A stretch of DNA of 24,222 nt from Candidatus Uhrbacteria bacterium. Lineage in GTDB: Bacteria > Patescibacteriota > Patescibacteriia > UBA9934. Of the stretch, positions 1 through 7,345 are shown piece after piece; the first letter of the stretch is position 1, and the number at the start of each line of letters is the position of its first letter. The stretch spans positions 1 to 24,222 of the forward strand of contig DMOG01000003.1 of the NCBI GenBank assembly GCA_003453595.1, read 5' to 3'. The notes under the pieces are model-generated. The model was not told the origin of the DNA and did no database searches. It saw only the letters and a list, made by a program, of their open reading frames with translations. A program made the translations under genes and the position numbers.

Positions 1-213
1 CAGGAATTAGGAAACAAAGCCATACTGATAACTAAAATTGGAGATAACATTACTAATTTTATTCCGCTTATAATTTTTTCAATAGGACTCTGCGGTGGCA
101 TTACTGCAATGTCTCCCAACAAGAAACCATCATTAAATGCAATGGCTTTTTTAATAAAGAAATTCTTAAAACCAGTTAAAACTAATAATAAAGTTAATAG
201 AATTTTTGAATAA
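1..213 (+). CDS. C-terminal fragment of unidentified membrane protein
   Basis: The frame is open from the first base of the window to a TAA at 211-213, giving the last 70 residues of a protein whose start lies outside the window. Residues about 20-36 form a hydrophobic stretch (around FIPLIIFSIGLCGG) that could be one membrane helix. It is followed by a basic, Asn/Lys-rich tail. I do not recognise the family. The gene is convergent with the radical SAM gene, whose stop lies 31 bp away, and no clear terminator separates them. The absence of stops and the membrane-helix-plus-basic-tail composition support a real gene end, but this stays a hypothetical protein. Confidence 0.5.
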   Translation, partial: QELGNKAILITKIGDNITNFIPLIIFSIGLCGGITAMSPNKKPSLNAMAFLIKKFLKPVKTNNKVNRIFE

Positions 214-244
214 ATTTTTTTCATATTTTTGAAAAGTTATAAAA

Positions 245-1213
245 TTAAAAATAATGTTTATTACATGATGTGTAATTTTTTTCTCTATTTTTAATAAATT
301 TGGTGTCCCAAATCTTCTTAAAATCATCCGTTTTGACATTTCCTTGAACATCATCTCTATTGCTTTGCATACAATTAACTATATCACCATTATAAAGTAT
401 GACACAACTTGATATTCCAGCATTGCACAATTTAAATTTACAATAATCACAGGACTTACTATACATAAAATTACTGCCTTCTTCACCAAAACGAATTTTT
501 ATTATGTTCATTTTATCGTTTTTTAGCTTATCAACAAATTCACATAAAAGACCATATTCTATGGGCGACAATATTTCGTTTTTATTTAACTTTGCTCTGC
601 CAAGTGGTTCGACTGCAAATAAATGCCATTCATCAACTCCAATATTTTTAATTATTTCATATAAATCTTTAAGCTCATTCAAATTGTTTTTGTAAATAGC
701 AGTTTTAACGATTAGATATTTTATATTATTTTTTTTGCATAATTTAATATTTTCTGTTGTTTTAGTAAATACATCGGATTGTCTTAGGTAATTATGACTA
801 TCAACAAGACCATCAAGACTTATTGATAACCCGAAAATATTCTTTTTTAAATGTTTTACAATACGCTCATCTAGCAAGACTCCATTTGTTGTAAGATTAA
901 CATTAAAACCTAACTTTTTCATATGTTCAAGTATTTCAAGCAAGTCTGATCTAATTAATGGTTCACCACCAGTAATTCCAAGGTTTATTTTATTTCCAAA
1001 ATATTTATAAACTTGATCAATAAATATTTTCCATTCTTCAGTTGTTAAATCGTCGCTTGATTGCTGTTTAGAATTCATATAACAATGCTTACAATGTAAA
1101 TTACACATTCCAGTTATTTCTAAACTTATAGATTTTAATTCATGTGTCGATTTTTGAAGAGAGTAATATTTTTTATTAATTTCCCAGTATATTTTTTTAA
1201 ACATAGTTATCAT
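245..1213 (-). CDS. Radical SAM protein with twitch-type C-terminal domain
   Basis: A 322-residue radical SAM enzyme. The CNLHCKHC motif (about residues 37-44) provides the three cysteines for the 4Fe-4S cluster that cleaves S-adenosylmethionine. The GITGGEPL motif follows at about 99-106 (SAM binding), then LTTNGVLL and LSISLDG strand motifs. The C-terminal part has CDYCKFKLC and then C-x12-G-x4-C (ending NGDIVNC), the first half of a SPASM auxiliary-cluster domain. The second half (C-x2-C-x5-C-x3-C) is absent; only one more Cys occurs before the stop. It may therefore be a twitch-type protein or be 3'-truncated. Such enzymes modify peptides, cofactors or sugars, and no substrate gene is visible here. 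Two in-frame ATGs (1213 and 1204) are possible starts, neither with a Shine-Dalgarno sequence. The gene is more AT-rich than its neighbours, which hints at transfer. Confidence 0.9.
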   Translation of the reverse strand: MITMFKKIYWEINKKYYSLQKSTHELKSISLEITGMCNLHCKHCYMNSKQQSSDDLTTEEWKIFIDQVYKYFGNKINLGITGGEPLIRSDLLEILEHMKKLGFNVNLTTNGVLLDERIVKHLKKNIFGLSISLDGLVDSHNYLRQSDVFTKTTENIKLCKKNNIKYLIVKTAIYKNNLNELKDLYEIIKNIGVDEWHLFAVEPLGRAKLNKNEILSPIEYGLLCEFVDKLKNDKMNIIKIRFGEEGSNFMYSKSCDYCKFKLCNAGISSCVILYNGDIVNCMQSNRDDVQGNVKTDDFKKIWDTKFIKNREKNYTSCNKHYF

Positions 1214-1404
1214 GGATATAAATATAAAATTCGTTTTCGGAGCGATAGCGGAGAAAACACCATATATCCCCCCTCTTTAAAAAATTAAAAAATCAAATTC
1301 CTTATTTCTTAAAGCCCACCAAAAACATTTTAATAACAAATTTTTCAAAAATATGTCGCCTAACTGGTTTATATACATACTGTTTTGTTATTATCAGTCG
1401 TAAT

Positions 1405-1433
1405 TTGTAGTATATACGGGTTGGTATTATAAT
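1405..1433 (+). promoter_or_regulatory. Sigma70-type promoter of the xer-fmt unit
   Basis: TTGTAG at 1405-1410 and a perfect TATAAT at 1428-1433 are separated by 17 bp. Transcription would begin near 1440, only about 11 nt before the recombinase ATG, so the mRNA would have almost no leader and no Shine-Dalgarno sequence. The rest of the 1214-1450 gap is AT-rich with one weak GTTTTC/GAAAAC inverted repeat at 1233-1258. Confidence 0.6.
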
Positions 1434-1450
1434 TTATTAACAAACCAAAT

Positions 1451-2266
1451 ATGCCTAATCTAATTGAGATTATAACAAATGAAATGAAGTTGCGCAATTA
1501 TAGTGTACGCACAATAGACGCATACACACGCGTAATTGCTGATTTGTATAAAATTACTAAAAAACCATTAAGAGATGTTGGTGCAGAGGAAATTAAGAAT
1601 TATTTATTCCAAAAACAAAATCAGGGACTGTCCAGCCAATCTATATCCTTGATGGCTAATGCAATCAATTTCCTATACACACAGATATATCACAAAGCAG
1701 ATTTTAAAAAACTCAAACATCCTAAAAAAACAAACAAATTGCCAGAGATATTGACAAGGGATGAAATAGAACTTCTTATCAAACAAACATCAAATAGAAA
1801 ACATCAAACCATAATATCGATTGCCTATGCGGGAGGATTACGCGTAAGTGAAATAACGAACTTACGCATTCGAGACATTGATCTTAATGCGCTTACTCTA
1901 ATAATTCGTAATGGAAAAGGAAAGAAAGATCGTTTAACGGTTATCTCACCCCGTCTTATCGACGATTTGATATTTTTAATGAATGGAAGAGATGGGAATG
2001 GATTTGTCTTTGAAAGTGAGAGGGGCGGAAAATTAACAACGACTACACTACAAAAAGTATTTCATAATGTTTTAATAAAATCAGGAATTCAAAAAAACGC
2101 TACTTTTCACAGTTTACGTCATTCTTTTGCAACACATCTATTAGAGAATGGTGTTGATGTACGTTATGTGCAAGAACTTCTTGGACATTCAAACATTAGA
2201 ACAACACAAATCTATACCCATCTTACAAATCCAGCTCTTAAAAATATTAAAAGCCCACTATGCTAA
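1451..2266 (+). CDS. xerD: Tyrosine site-specific recombinase, Xer type
   Basis: A 271-residue tyrosine recombinase. An N-terminal SAM-like DNA-binding domain occupies about residues 1-85 and the catalytic domain about 98-265. All catalytic residues are visible: R131 (GGLRVSE), K156 (NGKGKKDR), H220 and R223 (HSLRHSFATHLL), H246 (LLGHS) and nucleophile Y255 (IYTHL). The length and the NIKSPL-type C-terminus match chromosomal XerC/XerD, which resolve chromosome dimers at dif. One such protein often serves alone in reduced genomes. It could also be an integrase of a mobile element, but its 7-bp overlap with fmt argues for a resident gene. The xerD symbol is a best guess; xerC is equally possible. 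No dif-like site was identified. Confidence 0.9.
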   Translation: MPNLIEIITNEMKLRNYSVRTIDAYTRVIADLYKITKKPLRDVGAEEIKNYLFQKQNQGLSSQSISLMANAINFLYTQIYHKADFKKLKHPKKTNKLPEILTRDEIELLIKQTSNRKHQTIISIAYAGGLRVSEITNLRIRDIDLNALTLIIRNGKGKKDRLTVISPRLIDDLIFLMNGRDGNGFVFESERGGKLTTTTLQKVFHNVLIKSGIQKNATFHSLRHSFATHLLENGVDVRYVQELLGHSNIRTTQIYTHLTNPALKNIKSPLC

Positions 2267-3255
2267 ACATTGTCTTTTTCGGAACACCTGAGTTTGCTAA
2301 AGAATTTCTTAAGGTCTTACTTAAGGATAAGGAAAGTGGAAACTACAGCAACCACCCCCAACCCCTCCTTAGGAAAGGAGGGGGGGCTGAGATTTGTATT
2401 AAAGCAGTTGTTTGTCAGCCGGATAAGCCGGTTGGGCGGAAAAAGATGATCACTGCGCCTGAGGTCAAGGTTTTTGCGTTGGAGAACAATATTCCTGTTT
2501 TACAACCAACAAACTTCAAAAATCAATCCATAGTTGATGAGCTCAAAGATTTAGAGCCTGACCTCTTTGTTATTGTGGCTTACGGAAAACTAATCCCTCA
2601 ATCAATTCTGAATATTCCAAAACTTGGCTGTGTGAATGTCCACCCTTCCCTTTTACCAAAGTACCGTGGCCCATCCCCTATTCAATCTGCAATCCTAAAT
2701 CAAGAAACAGAATCTGGAGTGAGTATAATGCTTATTGATGACAAGATGGATCATGGGCCAATCTTGTCTCAGGAGATCATCAAAATTGATGAACGCGAGA
2801 CTCCAGAGTCTTTAAGACAGAAAATCATCAACCTTGGTGGACCGCAACTTATAAAAACTATTAAGGCTTATGTTCAAGGATCGATTGAACCACAAGAGCA
2901 AGATCATGAGCAAGCTACTTTTTGTAAAATACTAACTCGTGAAGACGGAAGAATTAATTGGCAACACTCAGCCAAGGCAATTGATGCCCAGATTAGAGCC
3001 CTAACTCCTTGGCCCGGAACTCATACAATCTGGAAGCGTGGTGAAAAAGAACAAACTTTAAAAATTCACAAAGCCCAAATCTCAACGCGCGACATTGAAC
3101 CTGGAAAAGCCGAGATTGAAGGCAAGCAACTTTTCATAGGCACAAAAACAACTGCACTTCAAATCCTCGAGCTTCAACTCGAAGGCAGTACAGTCGCAAA
3201 TGCCGAGGCTTTTATTTTAGGACATCGAGATATCGACTCAGTTATTTTAGTTTAA
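2260..3255 (+). CDS. fmt: Methionyl-tRNA formyltransferase
   Basis: Transfers a formyl group from 10-formyl-tetrahydrofolate to initiator Met-tRNA. It has 331 residues, slightly longer than usual (about 310). The N-terminal Rossmann domain starts with IVFFGTPEFA. The formyltransferase signature NVHPSLLPKYRGPSP (126-140) supplies catalytic N126 and H128, with D164 in the IDDKMDHGPIL strand. The C-terminal OB-like domain (about 225-331) carries AIDAQIRALTPWPG. The ATG lies inside the recombinase stop region (7-bp overlap), so translation is probably coupled. Residues about 26-44 (NYSNHPQPLLRKGGGA region) interrupt the usual run from the first helix to IKAVVCQPDKPVGR. They are encoded by a GC-rich palindrome, so this looks like an in-frame repeat insertion. 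Confidence 0.95.
   Translation: MLNIVFFGTPEFAKEFLKVLLKDKESGNYSNHPQPLLRKGGGAEICIKAVVCQPDKPVGRKKMITAPEVKVFALENNIPVLQPTNFKNQSIVDELKDLEPDLFVIVAYGKLIPQSILNIPKLGCVNVHPSLLPKYRGPSPIQSAILNQETESGVSIMLIDDKMDHGPILSQEIIKIDERETPESLRQKIINLGGPQLIKTIKAYVQGSIEPQEQDHEQATFCKILTREDGRINWQHSAKAIDAQIRALTPWPGTHTIWKRGEKEQTLKIHKAQISTRDIEPGKAEIEGKQLFIGTKTTALQILELQLEGSTVANAEAFILGHRDIDSVILV
2351..2384 (+). repeat. Palindromic repeat read in frame inside fmt
   Basis: A perfect 9-bp stem CCCCTCCTT (2362-2370) and AAGGAGGGG (2375-2383) with loop AGGA, extended outward by C-runs facing G-runs. Its base composition is far from the AT-rich host gene. It encodes about 19 extra residues at a position where typical Fmt proteins have a short loop. 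C/G-rich palindromes of this look are familiar as dispersed intergenic repeats in several bacteria; finding one inside an essential gene is unusual. Confidence 0.7.
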
Positions 3256-3300
3256 AAATTCAAAAAGATTTCTCCCCCTCGACAAGCTCGGGATCTATGA

Positions 3301-3454
3301 CTGGGCGTCGAAATGGAAAATAGGACTTAGAAGATTTCTCCCTTCGGTCGAAATGGGAATATGATTTATTCCCATCTCGACGCCCAGTCCATCTTCGCAT
3401 AAAGCTTCAATGGATCCTTCGTAACTTTAGTGAAGAAGGAGAGAGATCTTCTCG
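3301..3454 (+). repeat. Long palindromic repeat, copy A (left flank of GIY-YIG gene)
   Basis: This stretch matches 3892-4045 over 154 bp with no gaps and five mismatches by eye. It begins with CTGGGCGTCGAAATGG and contains the inverted partner CCCATCTCGACGCCCAG at 3371-3387, so about 3299-3389 is a nested palindrome. Inside it, 3347-3381 forms a 15-bp hairpin (GTCGAAATGGGAATA against TATTCCCATCTCGAC). The right half (from 3382) is a non-palindromic tail with a HindIII-like AAAGCTTCAATGGATCC section, ending in GAGAGATCTTCTCG. It separates fmt from the convergent GIY-YIG gene, and nothing else is visible in 3256-3457. Confidence 0.9.
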
Positions 3455-3457
3455 TCT

Positions 3458-3748
3458 TCAAGAACAATACTCCTGATATAAATCAATAAAATCAGGATTT
3501 ATAGACCTAATAAGCTCATCTTTCTTTTCACGCCTCCATTTTTTTATTTCTTTTTCTCTGGCCAGCACTCCATCCATTTCTTCACCGGGCTCGAAATAGA
3601 CTAGCTTGTCTACATTATATTTTTTAGTAAATCCATCGACGCACTTTTGTTTATGTTCCCACACCCTCTTACAAAGATCGCTTGTCGCACCTGTATACAA
3701 AACCTTATTGTTCCAGTTTGCTGTTATATAAACATAATACATAATCAT
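3458..3748 (-). CDS. Short GIY-YIG endonuclease (URI-type)
   Basis: A small single-domain nuclease of about 94-96 residues. The GIY-YIG core reads YYVYIT (near residues 4-9) and LYTGAT (near 17-22). It is followed by the conserved Arg in CKRVWEHK, the metal-binding Glu region LAREKEIKKWRR, and the NPDF motif at the end. Family members nick or cut DNA using the Tyr, Arg and Glu residues. I take the start at ATG 3748 (MIMYYVYI) or 3742. The frame is open further upstream to 3832, but that part only translates a palindromic repeat. The gene sits alone between two 154-bp direct repeats, with no partner gene. That placement, rather than an operon, is its main context, and suggests a link with repeat spread or maintenance. 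Biological role unknown. Confidence 0.88.
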   Translation of the reverse strand: MIMYYVYITANWNNKVLYTGATSDLCKRVWEHKQKCVDGFTKKYNVDKLVYFEPGEEMDGVLAREKEIKKWRREKKDELIRSINPDFIDLYQEYCS

Positions 3749-3759
3749 GATCTTAGAAG

Positions 3760-3814
3760 TTAGAAGATTTCTCCCTCCGGTCGAAATGGGAATATAATTT
3801 ATCCCCATCTCGAC
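3760..3814 (+). repeat. 55-bp palindromic module, middle copy
   Basis: A module found three times at equal length: 3327-3381, here, and 3918-3972. Each starts TTAGAAGATTTCTCCCT, then CGGTCGAAATGGGAAT, and ends CCCATCTCGAC. The last 35 bases form a hairpin with a stem of about 15 bp. This copy lies just upstream of the nuclease ATG and could be transcribed as its 5' leader. The following stretch to 3891 holds further fragments (CCCATCTCGAC at 3828-3838 and GAGGAGAGATCTGTTCGAG). Confidence 0.85.
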
Positions 3815-3891
3815 ATAACTCCCACCTCCCATCTCGACGAGCGGAGCGAGGAGAGATCTGTTCGAGTTCGATCAAAGTGAGAAGATTTCTC

Positions 3892-4045
3892 CTGGGCGTC
3901 GAAATGGGAAACGGGACTTAGAAGATTTCTCCCTCCGGTCGAAATGGGAATATGATTTATTCCCATCTCGACGCCCAGTCCATCTTCGCATAAAGCTTCA
4001 ATGGATCCTTCGTAACTTTAGTGAAGAAGGAGAGAGATCTTTTCG
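3892..4045 (+). repeat. Long palindromic repeat, copy B (right flank of GIY-YIG gene)
   Basis: Direct repeat of 3301-3454, same length, ungapped, 591 bp apart. The same nested palindrome is present (outer arms CTGGGCGTCGAAATGGGA and TCCCATCTCGACGCCCAG; inner hairpin 3938-3972) with the same tail ending GAGAGATCTTTTCG. Recombination between A and B would delete the nuclease gene with one repeat, or release it as a circle. It lies just beyond the 3' end of the O-antigen ligase gene. Confidence 0.9.
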
Positions 4046-4076
4046 AGAAGTGGAGAATGAAGCTGGAGTTTTTTTA

Positions 4077-5753
4077 TTATTTTATTTCTGACGCAACAAC
4101 TGTATTTGATTGTTTTATAAATTGCTTTTTCTCTATCTTTACAACAATCTGCTTTGTTTTTCTTGACCACCCTTCCCAATCAATAAATGGGATAACGAAA
4201 AGCATAAATCCTATTCCTAGAGGGTGATTTAGGTAAGGTGAAAATGCGTGGGCTGCAAATAGGGCAATGATTCCGCCAATAAGTCCTGCGATAATCCAAG
4301 CGTGGCCATGGGCGTCCATTGTGTACCATCCGGCGCACAAAAATGATACTAAGTACCAGCCAAAGGCGACAAGGCCGAGCAATCCCATTTTCAAAAATAT
4401 GTCATGCCATCCCCACTCAAATCTGTAAGTTGAATATTCTTGACCACCAAACTCGGATATAATTCGTGGATCTTCCGAATTATAGCTAACAGTTTTTCCA
4501 AAACCTGATCCAAGGATTAGATGCTCAAGCATTGGTTCCTGCATGGCATCGAGTAAATTCCATCGGCTAACAACTGCCTCTACTCTGCCTGTTTCTGCAG
4601 AGGTTTGAAAGAACGCAGCGTCAGACAGGTCCGGGCGGGCTGGAATTGGAATCTGTACGATTGTATAGATAATACACACGCTTATGACTGACAAAATAAT
4701 CCCAAAAATTGTGCGTCGCACTATCCATAATTTTCTTGATCCAAACCACCAAGCACTAACAAAAATTGACAACCCCGCAACAGCTGTTCCCAGCAAAAAA
4801 CTTCGGGAAAGACTTAGTAGTAATGTCAAAGTTGAAAGTGTGAATACTAAAATCACAAACCAAGGTAAGCGCTCTTTACGCCACAAATATATCATTCCAC
4901 TGTACATCAAAAGCGTGCCAAAGATAGTTACTAATTGGGAAGGCATAAATATTCGGTACCAATATTCTCCTGAAGCGACTAAATCATATTTTGTGGCATA
5001 GACCTCAAGTAATCCTCCTTTGTTGTCGATCACCTGCAATGTAACCTCGGCCAATCTTGAGTCACGAACGAATGTGTAAAGATCGTGCAGGTGCTTACCG
5101 TCAAGGTGAGTAAAAACAAAAGCCAAGATAATTGAAAATCCAATTATCCAAACCAAGCTGGCGAAAAATACTTCAAGTAATTGCTTGCGTTTTGATTGCG
5201 TCCAATCAATCGTCAAAATCGGTAAGAGGTAGCCAATGACCACATAGCCATTCATGTCATCAAAAACTGCGGATGGGTTATTTTGCAAGAATCCAACCGC
5301 GGTTCCGATAATCACAGCAAGAATCAAAATAGCCCAGGGGATGTCGCGCGATGGGATGAGGCGAAAGGATGAAATTTCTGACTTGAACAGATCTCTCCTG
5401 GGCGTCGAGATGGGAATGAAAGAAGCAAATAGAGGGAATCGAGTTTGGATGAATCTAATAAACCAGACTGCCATGACGATTGCGAAGATCAACATCCTAA
5501 CTGAAAATAAAAATCCAAATACATCAACATCAAGAAGATGACCATGACCGCCGACAAAAATTTCTGCAAAGGCGATTAAAAGTCCGTTGAGTTGCGATCG
5601 CCAAGTTATGATGACTACAAAAATCCCAAAAGCAATAAAAACAGGCAACTCAAATCCAGTATCGCGCACGAAAAAAGCTAAAGCGTGCATTATTCCAATT
5701 ATCGACAATGCAATCCACATTGTGTCACCCACAAATTGTTTGGAGATTTTCAT
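4077..5753 (-). CDS. O-antigen ligase / polymerase-like membrane protein
   Basis: A polytopic membrane protein of about 558 residues with roughly a dozen hydrophobic segments. It has the Wzy_C/WaaL-type pattern: LSLSRSFLLGTAVAG (a conserved Ser/Arg segment), a long extracytoplasmic loop, then FEWGWHDIFLKMGLLGLVAFG (His/Asp segment typical of the family). Such proteins polymerise or transfer surface polysaccharide at the outer face of the membrane. It is the last gene of the polysaccharide operon. ATG 5753 is chosen; a TTG at 5768 would add five residues and neither has a good Shine-Dalgarno sequence. A short hydrophilic loop between membrane segments (around FIPISTPRRDLF) is encoded by a fragment of the dispersed palindromic repeat found around the GIY-YIG gene. 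Ligase and Wzy polymerase cannot be separated from sequence alone. Confidence 0.82.
   Translation of the reverse strand: MKISKQFVGDTMWIALSIIGIMHALAFFVRDTGFELPVFIAFGIFVVIITWRSQLNGLLIAFAEIFVGGHGHLLDVDVFGFLFSVRMLIFAIVMAVWFIRFIQTRFPLFASFIPISTPRRDLFKSEISSFRLIPSRDIPWAILILAVIIGTAVGFLQNNPSAVFDDMNGYVVIGYLLPILTIDWTQSKRKQLLEVFFASLVWIIGFSIILAFVFTHLDGKHLHDLYTFVRDSRLAEVTLQVIDNKGGLLEVYATKYDLVASGEYWYRIFMPSQLVTIFGTLLMYSGMIYLWRKERLPWFVILVFTLSTLTLLLSLSRSFLLGTAVAGLSIFVSAWWFGSRKLWIVRRTIFGIILSVISVCIIYTIVQIPIPARPDLSDAAFFQTSAETGRVEAVVSRWNLLDAMQEPMLEHLILGSGFGKTVSYNSEDPRIISEFGGQEYSTYRFEWGWHDIFLKMGLLGLVAFGWYLVSFLCAGWYTMDAHGHAWIIAGLIGGIIALFAAHAFSPYLNHPLGIGFMLFVIPFIDWEGWSRKTKQIVVKIEKKQFIKQSNTVVASEIK
5384..5417 (-). repeat. 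Fragment of the palindromic repeat read in frame in the ligase gene
   Basis: The plus strand reads ATCTCTCCTGGGCGTCGAGA followed by TGGGAATG, matching the junction near 3885-3910 and the 22582-22602 region. On the coding strand it gives FIPISTPRRDLF, close to the peptide IPISTGGRNLL read from the repeat upstream of the GIY-YIG ATG. It is therefore a half-copy that keeps the reading frame and falls in a loop between membrane segments. Confidence 0.75.
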
Positions 5754-5774
5754 AGAAAATAGGGTCAAAGAGGA

Positions 5775-6638
5775 TTATTTTTCATCTTTCTTAATAAATG
5801 CAGCTAAATATCCCAGAGCTATGAATAATGGGGATAAAAACCAGAGAACAAACCAGGCAAACTGTCCTTCATGCTTTCGCATATACTTACGCATGCTTTG
5901 TCTAATCCACTTTTGTTTTTGAACTGTGCCTATCTTATCAAACATGTGGCCTTTGTAATGCATCACTTGGACATCAGCATAATGTCTGATCTTCCAACCT
6001 TTATCATGAACCATTTTACAATAATCAACTTCTTCAAACCAAATAAAATATCTTTCATCCAAATATCCAATTTGCTCAATCACCTCCCGTCTAATAAACA
6101 TAAATGCACCCATAATTGAGTTCACATCTTGAGTTCTATGTGGATCAGTATCTCGCATCATGTATCTATCAATAATTTTATTTTGCTTAATAAAATGTGG
6201 AATCTTGAACATCACAAAAAGTTGATCGGTAAGTTGAGGAAAACGACGAATGCTTGCTTGCAGACTTTTATCAGGATACTCAATGACACAACTGGCAATT
6301 CCAACCGTGGCGTCATCGTCAAGATGAGTTATCATTTTTGCTAAAACATCTGACGAAAAACGCGTATCAGGATTTAGCAATAAAATATATCGACCTCGAG
6401 CAATTGAAATTCCGCGATTTACAGCCGCGGAAAATCCAAGATTATTTTTATTTCGTAGATAAGTTGAATTATCATATGACCCAAGCAAGCCGCGGGTTGC
6501 GTCGCTTGCACCATTATCAGAGATAATCAACTCGAAGTTTACATTTTCTGATTTCAAAACTGAATCAAAACAATCCTTCAAAATATCTAGTCCCTCTTTA
6601 TAAGTTACCACTATGATTGATAAATCGATTTGACTCAT
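5775..6638 (-). CDS. Family 2 glycosyltransferase (rhamnosyltransferase-like)
   Basis: A 287-residue GT-A enzyme. SIIVVTYKEG opens the nucleotide-binding fold (7-16), SDNGASDATR holds the first acidic motif (40-49), NLGFSAAVNRG follows (66-76), and LLNPDT (87-92) replaces the DXD metal motif, as is typical of WbbL-like rhamnosyltransferases. SIMGAFMFIRREV and DERYFIWFEEVDYC are the acceptor/catalytic segments of that subfamily. A hydrophobic stretch at about 262-282 could anchor it to the inner membrane. It overlaps the preceding GT2 gene by 4 bp (ATGA) and ends six bases before the ligase frame, so it belongs to one operon. It probably adds a sugar to a lipid-linked oligosaccharide on the cytoplasmic face. 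Donor sugar unknown. Confidence 0.9.
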   Translation of the reverse strand: MSQIDLSIIVVTYKEGLDILKDCFDSVLKSENVNFELIISDNGASDATRGLLGSYDNSTYLRNKNNLGFSAAVNRGISIARGRYILLLNPDTRFSSDVLAKMITHLDDDATVGIASCVIEYPDKSLQASIRRFPQLTDQLFVMFKIPHFIKQNKIIDRYMMRDTDPHRTQDVNSIMGAFMFIRREVIEQIGYLDERYFIWFEEVDYCKMVHDKGWKIRHYADVQVMHYKGHMFDKIGTVQKQKWIRQSMRKYMRKHEGQFAWFVLWFLSPLFIALGYLAAFIKKDEK

Positions 6639-7345
6639 AGTCTGTGTTTACTTGAGATTATTTGATGTGCTTGTTCGTATTTTTTTACTCGCTCAGGTGT
6701 CCATCTAAAAAACTTCCATGGGATTTGATACGCCATCGATGGCAACCAAGATGAACCAATCCGAGAGGCTCCGGCAATATCAACCGAGAATAGAACTTCG
6801 TCAACAAGAACTGCTGTCTTGTCATTCTCTAGCATTGTTAGCCAAACATCCCAGTCTTGCAGACGCTTAATCTCTGGATCAAATCCAGGAAAATCTTTTG
6901 CGCGCACAAGAGATGTTGTATGAATATAATTATGTTCACGAAGTTTATTAGCATCAAACTTTACTCCATGAAATGTTTTCCAACCAAAAGTAAATGCACT
7001 GTAGGCAAAACTTGCGTCCACCTTATTTTCAAGAGCTTGATACATCTTTTCAATCATGTCAGGCCTCATAGCAACATCAGCATCACAAAAAATCACATAG
7101 TCCCCTTTTGCCACTTTCCAACCACGATTGCGTGCCGGATTAGATCCTTGATTTTCTTGTTTGATAATATGGATTCGATCTTTGAATTTTGACAAAACTT
7201 CTAGTGTGTCATCAGTCGATCCGTCATCAACTACAATAATCTCGATATTTTGATAGGTTTGATCAAAAATCGAATCAAGACACATAGGCAAAGAACTTGC
7301 ATGTTGATAAGTTGGAATGATTATTGAAACTAGTGGTTTATTCAC
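6635..7345 (-). CDS. Family 2 glycosyltransferase (GT-A)
   Basis: A 236-residue GT2 enzyme with VSIIIPTYQHASSLP (6-20), VVDDGSTDDT (38-47, nucleotide binding), NPARNRGWKVAKGDYV (69-84) and FCDADV (87-91), the canonical metal-binding Asp pair. RLQDWDVWLTML in the C-terminal half is the usual acceptor-side aromatic motif. It has no membrane helix. The start overlaps the upstream GT4 stop by 8 bp and the end overlaps the next GT2 by 4 bp, which supports coupled translation within the polysaccharide operon. Donor and acceptor cannot be read from the sequence. Confidence 0.9.
   Translation of the reverse strand: MNKPLVSIIIPTYQHASSLPMCLDSIFDQTYQNIEIIVVDDGSTDDTLEVLSKFKDRIHIIKQENQGSNPARNRGWKVAKGDYVIFCDADVAMRPDMIEKMYQALENKVDASFAYSAFTFGWKTFHGVKFDANKLREHNYIHTTSLVRAKDFPGFDPEIKRLQDWDVWLTMLENDKTAVLVDEVLFSVDIAGASRIGSSWLPSMAYQIPWKFFRWTPERVKKYEQAHQIISSKHRL

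Noticed and set aside
166..354. 62-codon frame beside the radical SAM stop
   Set aside because: Out of frame with and overlapping the radical SAM gene; composition like random AT-rich sequence.
3301..4045. CRISPR-like array from the repeated modules
   Set aside because: The modules are palindromic, unevenly spaced and mixed in orientation, and no cas gene is present.
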